DNA of 64,000 bases from Neocallimastix lanati (nom. inval.) (taxonomy: Eukaryota > Neocallimastigomycota > Neocallimastigomycetes > Neocallimastigales > Neocallimastigaceae). Made by a program: the position numbers and the translations under genes. Of this stretch, positions 25,301 to 34,300 are shown piece by piece. How positions within the stretch are numbered: the first letter of the stretch is position 1; every line of letters starts with the position of its first letter. The notes beneath the pieces were generated by a model. It made no database searches. It had not been told where the DNA came from and saw only the letters and a program-made list of their open reading frames with translations. The stretch covers positions 1,501,501 through 1,565,500 of the forward strand of contig JACVTC010000007.1 of NCBI GenBank assembly GCA_016946835.1, in the 5' to 3' direction.

Positions 25301-28300
25301 GAACTTGCTCATCAAAGTTAAAATCATTAATAAATATTTTTTTAACTCTAATAAATTCTTTAAATTCTTGATAATTTCGAATGAAAATTAAATTTAATAT
25401 CTTCAAAATATATATTTTTATTATTTTTCTGAATTTATATTCGCTTTGCCTATCTATAAATTCGAAAATTAGTTCTTTATCGATCTGATCTTGTTTTTCT
25501 TCCCATACAATTTTGCTCAAATAATAACAGTAATATTTAATATATGAAATACAATATAAAATTCCTAATTTATTATGTTTTGTAATTTCACATTCATTTT
25601 CTTCAATATATTCAACACTCTTCTTGAAAAGAAGAAAAGATTGATTAAGAATTAGATCATTCTTTGACGTTTTTTTATTATTGAAATAAGTAGAAAAGTT
25701 TTTATCAAATATAGAAAGTAATATTTCGTCTAAACAAATACTATCTACACTATTTAACTTATTAATAATACAATTATCTTCATGTAATCTTAATAAAAAT
25801 GGCATTAACATATCCTCATCATCATTATCAAATTCATAGTTATCATTACTATCATTTTCATTCATATTATATATATTATCATCATTTTCATCGTCATTCC
25901 ATTGGTGATCATTGGCCCCATCAACAGGATATAATTTATAGCTTTTAAGGATAGATTCAAGGATGACCTTTGAATTAATAATAAATGAATTTTTTGAACA
26001 AAGAATAGAGAGTATTTGTTCTCTATATTGTTTATTATCAGAAATTTTTATTTTATTTAATATAAGTTGGACTATTAAATCGGAATAATCTTTGGTTTTG
26101 GAAAATGATTTACTTAAAAAATCGAACTCTTCATTAATGATATTATCATTACTAATAGCTTTACCTAAAAGATATTTATTATCTTCACTGATTAACATAT
26201 CATGATAAATAATTAAATTTTCCTTTAATTTCATTCCGTTTTTAATTAAATGACCATACACTAAAACTAAATCGTTTAAATAGAAAATTTGTTTCAACAT
26301 TAAAAATAATTCATTATTAATCCTTATCAAATTAAGTTGGAATACCTTTATTTCTTTCATCATGGCATCGAAAATTTCATCTGAAAGTTCACGATAATTT
26401 TTAATACTTAATATGCAACACACAACAGATTCGAAAAGATTAAAAAATATGTTATTAACGTATTTTAAGTTTTTGTCATTATACATTTTCTTATCTACAA
26501 TTTCGAATACTTCTGATTTAATAAGTTCATTAAAAGTATTCAAAAAACCATTAATATAATTATCCATGTAATATATAAATTCGGTTAATATATAGATATA
26601 TTCTTTATAAGATTCAATATATAATGAAAATTTAGCTAAATTATTTAGTGTTTTTTCTTTTTTATTAGTGAATAAGTAGAATAAATTATCAAAGAAACTT
26701 ATAATATTTTTATTAGTATAATTATAATTTGATTTCGATAAGTAATAAATAATATAATCATCAAAAATGACATTTATATGATTTTCGATATCAAATGAAT
26801 CTTTAATATTAATATACTTATCTATAAATTGCTCTTTGAATTTAATAACAATATTATTTTCATATATATTCTTTTTATCATTATATTCATCTATATCGAT
26901 ATTTAAATTTTTTCTAACTTCATTTTCGTTATCTAAATAATTTACCCTATTTTCAATTATACATCTATCAATTTCTTTAAATGATACGATTACACCTGGA
27001 AATGATATACCTAAATATGTATCTATTTTTTCCCTAGATGACATATTGTTGTACTTAATAATTGTTGTATCAAAATTATCAATATAATATCTATATATAG
27101 CATTGAATGCTTTATTTTCATATAAAATTTTTGAAGATAATATATTTAACTTTGCAAATTGAATAATTGTGCATATTAAGGCATCATTATAAATTGATTT
27201 CATATATTTAATAATAATTGAAATAAAATCTACTTCGCTTTCATCAAAATTATATTCATTGAAGATTTTCATTATTATATTTGTTCCTATATTTTCTATT
27301 TTTTTCATAATAGAATTTTGGATTTGAATTTTCAAATTATTATTTTCATTAATAATAGATTTGCATAAATATTTAATATATTTATTGTTAGAAGTTGATG
27401 ACATATTAATTTTGAAATTAAATAATATATAAGTAAATGCATGATATAAATCCTTATTAAATTCTTCTTCTATATCAATTAATGAATTATTTTTAAATAA
27501 GTCAAGAGTTGATGATTCATATATTTCTTTAAAGTTGTTGTGTAAACCGTTTAAATTATCAATAAACATTTGCTTCCAGGGTGATAAATGTGAGATTAAA
27601 TATTCATTATACATTGTTTCGTGTCCATTTTTATTTTTAATACTTTTAAATGTTCTTTTCAAGTGGATAATGAACATAAAAACTTTGAATTTTATTTTTT
27701 GCTTTTTCATTATATTATTTTCATTATTTTGAATTAAATAGTTAATATGGTTTATATGAATACAATCCTCAGGGCTATAATGGAATATTATTAAATTTTG
27801 GCTTTGACTAACTAAATATTCGGATATTACTTCATCAATTTCACTTTCGGAGTTGTATTGATCAATGTATACATTTTTTATGCTGTTTCTATTAAAAGCA
27901 CCATATTTTTCATTTGCTATTTCTTGATTTTCATCACTATAATCAAAAATGGAATCTAATATATTTGAAAAAGTATATATAATATGCCTATTTGATTCAA
28001 TATTTCCTAAATACGCCTTTAAACTTTGATGTTTATACAAGTCCTTATAATAAAGTTTTGAAATGATTTTGTAATCACTATTATATTTTTCAGCGAAATC
28101 AGAATTTCTAATAAAGAACATAATATCTTGACTAAATGTTCTCACTATTCTTTTCATTATTTTTGATTTATATTGGTTAATTTTTAATCCCTTTGGATTT
28201 TTATTATATCCTGTTTCGAAATAAAGCAACCCTTTAATTTCTTCGACATCACAATTAATTAATTCCATTTTAATATCAATATTTATTTTTTTACTTTCCC

Positions 28301-31300
28301 CTAGTTTATATATACTAGTTAATATTTTATTTATTTGTTCAGATAAATCATTGTAAGATTTATCTAGTAAATATTCAAAAGTAATACAATGCTTTTCAAA
28401 ACGGTTTAGAAAAGATGGATCTTCTTTATATATATCGTTTTTATCAATAAGTACAATACATCTAAACTTATCATTTGTGAAATAATTTTGAGTACTGGAA
28501 TTTTCTAATGCTATTCTAGAATATTTACTATTACCTGTTATTCTAAAATTTCGATTAAATAAATCATATAGTGATGGATACACTGTTTCTAATTTTTTCA
28601 AAATCATTACATCATCTGTACTCATGGTTACTTGAATTTTATTTAATTCTTTTGCTGTATAATGACTATGAATTGTATCATCTTCAAAAGCACTTCCATA
28701 ATAAAATGTATATTTCTTTCCTAATTCCTTTAAAATTGATGTAATTAAAAATTGACTAATAGAATCTTTTGTTATTAATAAAAGATATCTACTGTTGAAA
28801 TCATTAACATTTTCAGTAATACATCTTATAACATCATATTGTTTCTTTTCACTAATACCCTTAATTTTTTCATTAAATAATTGCTTAAAAATAAAAACTG
28901 AATTATTTAAACCACCAAAGTTTCTTTCGATACTTTCATATAGTAAATTTATAATGATTTTTCTATTCTGTGGGAATTTATGTTTAATTAGAAGTTTGGA
29001 GGCAATTTTTATTAAATAGTAAAAATCTCTAGTTCCATGATATTCTTTAATACTATACTTCAATTTAAGATTTTCAAACTTAGAGGGATATAGATTTAAT
29101 TGCTTTTTATACGTATAATATGCCGATGATAAATCTTCAAAATATTTTTTATATAATGTATTTAATTTATTATTATATGATTTAGTAATTGCCAAAGCTG
29201 TTGTTTTCAAATCTTCAATATCGGGCTCAGGATTAGATAAATGGATTCCTCTATTCATTTTTGAGGCATCAAGGCAATAATTTGAAATTCCAATAAATGA
29301 TATTTTATTCTTATTATCATCATATTCTAATTTTGAATGAATAACCTTTAAAGGATTATTACTGGATAACTCAGCTAATCCCAATTCATCAAAATATATA
29401 GCTGATATTATATTATTTAATGAATTGTCAAGTATACTTTTTTCAGCATTTTCAAATACTCTTAAAATGCCTTCAGAATTACTTGTCAATGAACCTTGAT
29501 AGGACTTAGTATATACCTTTGGAAATTCTTTAAATAATTCATTAGTGGAATTTTTACCTTTCATTGATTTTGAAATTAATTGCCAACTAAGAGACTTACT
29601 ACATCCTGGTTTTCCTATGATGAAAAGTGGAATTTTTGTGTTTAAACATACAAAAATAGAAAATAGATTTTCTAATAAAGGTCTATTTTTTGCAATACCA
29701 GGTTCTAAGTTAACTTCATCAGCAATTAAATTTTGAATTTTAGTTGGAACCTCTTCAAAATCATAGTTTCTATCAAATACTTTTTTCATTTCTTCAATGA
29801 ATAACTTTCTTTTTTCTTTTTCACTTATTCTAATATAATAACATAGATAAAGACTCAAATTCAATGAATATAAATAAATATTATTTTGTGAAGGTTTAAG
29901 CCTTTCTAAAAAATAATCATTATTTATTAATTTTATAAACCACCTAAATAGAATATCCCATCTTCTAATTTCTCTTAAACTTGCAGTAGAGATATCAAAA
30001 CTATTTATAATAAATTCATGAGCTTTTGATATTGAATTTATTGCAAATGGTTTTATATAATCTCTGATTTTCTTCTCATTAATTGATTCTTCAAGTGTTT
30101 TTAGTACAATATTTTCAATATACTTTTTAATATCAGCATTTGTTGGATTTCCAAAATCAAAAACAAAATTAAGAAGTGATAATGGCAATGGATTAACTGA
30201 ATATACTAGTTTTTTATTTTTATATTTGTCATCATAATGTAATCCAATCTCCGCTCTTTTTCCTGTATCCAAACGATATGGATTACAAGCAGCAACGAAT
30301 TTGACATTCTTTTTAATCTTTTTACCTCTACATGTATTATCTAACATTAATTCTGTTATTAATCCTAAAGAATTACATGTATTAATTTCATCTAAAAATA
30401 CCCAAACTTCTTTATCCTTTTTTTCATTTTTTTCTTGTATATTTTCTTTGCTTTGCTCAATAATAGAGTTATTTTCTAATAACTCATTTTTTTCAATAAA
30501 ATCAATTATATTTTTGTCTTCTATTCCTGCATGAATATTTAAAGAATGCATTTCAACGCCTTTTAAATCCGCAATAACTTTAATTAATGAAGTTTTACCA
30601 CATCCAGTTTCTCCCATCATAATAAGTGGTATATTTGTTCTCAATCTTAATGAGATCATAATTAACTTTATGAAATTATCCTCTGTAAAAACATATGATT
30701 TAGTAATATCTTTCAAATATTTTAATCTCTCACCATTTACTTCCCTTGGGGCATCAGTATCATATTCGTCAATTGGATTTAATAAATTCAATACCTTTCT
30801 TGCTTCCTCTAAAAAGGAAGTGTTGGTTAAATTTGAATAATCAATAACTTCCAAATCATTAGACTGAGATTCTGTATTCAAAAGCGTTTTTAATAGTTCA
30901 TATTCACTTGAATTTTTTGGACAATTAATAATTTCTGTAATAGATTGTTTATCCTCATTAATAAAAATCATACTAGGTTGATCTTTGATAGAAAATATTT
31001 TTCTTTCTGATAGAGCTTCTTCTGCTTTCTTCTTAGCTTCATCATAATTAATATTTTTATTTTGTTCATTATAAGCTACATTCTGTCCTTTTAATATATT
31101 ATTATATGATGAAGTTATGATGTAAATAGTTATTCTTAAGAGAGTATCAATGAAATATCCTCTTATTTTATATAAATTAGAATTAGGTCTTACTTTATGT
31201 ACTTCTTTTAATTTCTCATAATTTAAATAAATACTTTTTGTTAAAAGTCTCAACTGTTCAGCAACAATTGTAATATATGAATTAATTTGGTAATAATTAA

Positions 31301-34300
31301 GATTTTCTGCTTTCAATTTTTTAAAATTATCAAATAATAGATCTTGACATTCTTTTTGAGAAAGAATCTTAGCATCTATACTGTTTTTCAATTTAGTTTC
31401 ACTAATACCTTCAATATATATATCAGTTTTATTAATATCATGTTGTTTCATTACATTTAAATAAGCACAAACTACTTGAATATTTGATTTTAAATCATTT
31501 GGAACAATTAATGGAGGAATATTGTTAAAAGATATGTTAACATTTTCAAAGAAATTAAGAATAGGGAATGATGCTTTAAAATCAATAAATGAATTTGGAA
31601 TTTCAATTTTAACTTTAATTTCATTTTCATAACAGAAAATATTTTCGTTTTTATAATAAGATTTTAAAATTAAAAATGAAAAAAGAAATTCCCTGATGAA
31701 GCTAATTTGATTAGTTTCCTTTAAATCTAAATGTAATAACAATTTTTTATTTGTATATTTTTGTAAAGTATTAATTATTTCGTTTTTATTAATATTTCCT
31801 CCTAATTGAAAGTATACATATTTATATTCATTTTTTTCATTTATTTTATCAAATTCGTTTCTAATTAAAGTTGATTTTCCTAATCCACAATAATCACTTG
31901 AATAGACTTTAACATCTGGAAAAACTTTATTTTTTTCATTTTCTTTTTCAATTTTAAAATCTGAATACCTACAATTTGATATTTTTTGTATTTCTGAAAT
32001 TATATTATTTTTATTTTCTCTTACATAAAGAATAAGTAAGCAAGAATTCATTTCTTCTGAATAATATTCATTAAGTAAACTGCATAATAATTCTTTCTTT
32101 TTAATATTTAAGCTTTCTGGTTTTATTAACATATATAATGCTTTATATTGGCATTTTACACTTCTATAAATAAATGAAACCAATTCCTCCTCAGTTGTAT
32201 CTTCATTACAATACAAAACAGTTTGTGCTATTGGGAATCTTCCAGTTAAATTTAATGAGCAATTAATTGCTTCACATTCGATGTCTTCTAATATACATGA
32301 ATGAGTATATAATCCTCTTTTAGAATCATCTATTAACGTTGCCTCACTAATAACATGATTTAAATTCATATTATTTAATTTAAACAATTCATTTAAATAG
32401 TTATTAATTTCTATAAACATTTGCTTTAATGGTAAATCCTTTAAATCTATATCCAATTTATTTATGTCAATATCACTATTTTTAATTTTCAAATATTTAA
32501 AAATATTTAAAATTATATTTGATTTCTCAGTAGTTTTTCCATCATTAGTTTGCTTTAAATTACACATATATTCATATATTTCTGAAAGTTGAGGACCCCA
32601 AATATATCTAATAATATTATAAGTGGAATAAATATCTTTTATTAACTTAGATTGATTTTCTTTAATAGTATTTAAATATTCAATAATATCAAGCATATTT
32701 TTTCCTTGATTTTTAATTAGCGAATCATCATTTTGATTTTCATTTTGATTTTCAACTTTATATCCTATTGCTTTACCATTAGTAACTATGAAAATATAAT
32801 TGATTTTTTCATAATAACCTTTTGAATTAATTTTATTAATTAACTTCATAATTAATAATAAATTATCAACTAGATCAATAAAACTATTGCAAATTTTTAA
32901 ATATTCTTCTTTATGATCCTTTTTTCTTAATAATGCTACATCTCTTAATTTCAGTAATTCACTGAAATCAAGTGATTTTTTATTATTTTCATAATCAATT
33001 TTACATTTCAGATCTTGATTAATTATATTAATTGAAATTTTACTTGATTCATAAATATTTTTAATTTTTACTATATTACATTCATTTTTATTTATTTGAC
33101 TTTCAAGTAAATCTTTATATTCACTGTATTTTTTTGATGCATCTTCAAATTTACATCCAATTAATTTATATTCATCATCTTCTATTAATTTTATAAAATT
33201 ATCAATAAAATTTTTTTCACTTTGTCTTTTTCCTTCAAAAGATTTGCAACTATCTTTCAATTTATTGACAAATTCCATACAATTCTCTAAGACTTCTATA
33301 TCAGCAGTTGTTAAAGTGTAATCCTCTTTATCATCAATAATATCATTCATTTGATGAATGTCATCAATTTTATTTTTAATGATAAACTTCATTAATTCAG
33401 GTTCATCATACATCTCGTTTAAAATAACTTTAGCATTTGTATATTTATCTTGTTGTAATAAATTTATATTCATTTTTTCTATTTTTTGATATATTTCTTC
33501 CAAATTTTTTAAAGACAATTTTTTTTCAAAATCTTTAATAATACTTTTAATATCTTCTTTGATGTTTTGATCTGGTAGTATAAAATCTGATAATAAGGAT
33601 TCAATATTCTTTAATAACTTTGAAGTCTCTTTCCTATTTTTTAAATATTTTAATTTTTTAAATATATTTTTATTTATGCTATTATCTTTTTTAAAAATTC
33701 CTATTAAAATATCTATTTCTTTCTCAAGTTGTTCATCATTTATTTTATTAATAATCTTCTCTAGTAATAATAAATCTACAGAATCTTCAGTATCTTTGTT
33801 AAATATTTGTTCCAATGAATTAAATTGATTTTCTGTTTCATCCATTATATCCTTATCTTTATTATTACTATTATTATATAATTTATCTTTATTTATATTA
33901 TATAATTCAACAAAAACTGTTGATGTTTTTAATTCATTTAATTTTTTGGCAATTTCCCATAATTTATCAAAATCAATTATTTTATTTTTATCTGGAAATT
34001 CATTAATCATAGTACAAGCAATTTTTTCCTTCAAACTATTATAATTTGAAATTTCATTTTTATAATAATCAGGATAATATAATTCCAAATTTTCTAAAAT
34101 TGCATCTATTTTAACTATAGTATCATTGCATATTTCTATTTTGTTCTTCAATGTACCATATAAAGAACTGATTTCACTTTTATTACCAAAGTATAAAATA
34201 GTTAATCTATTTTCTAAATTGTAATCATTATTATTATCCATATATTCTAATTGATTCAATTGTTCAATAGTGAATTTTAAATTTTCCATTTTTTCTCTTA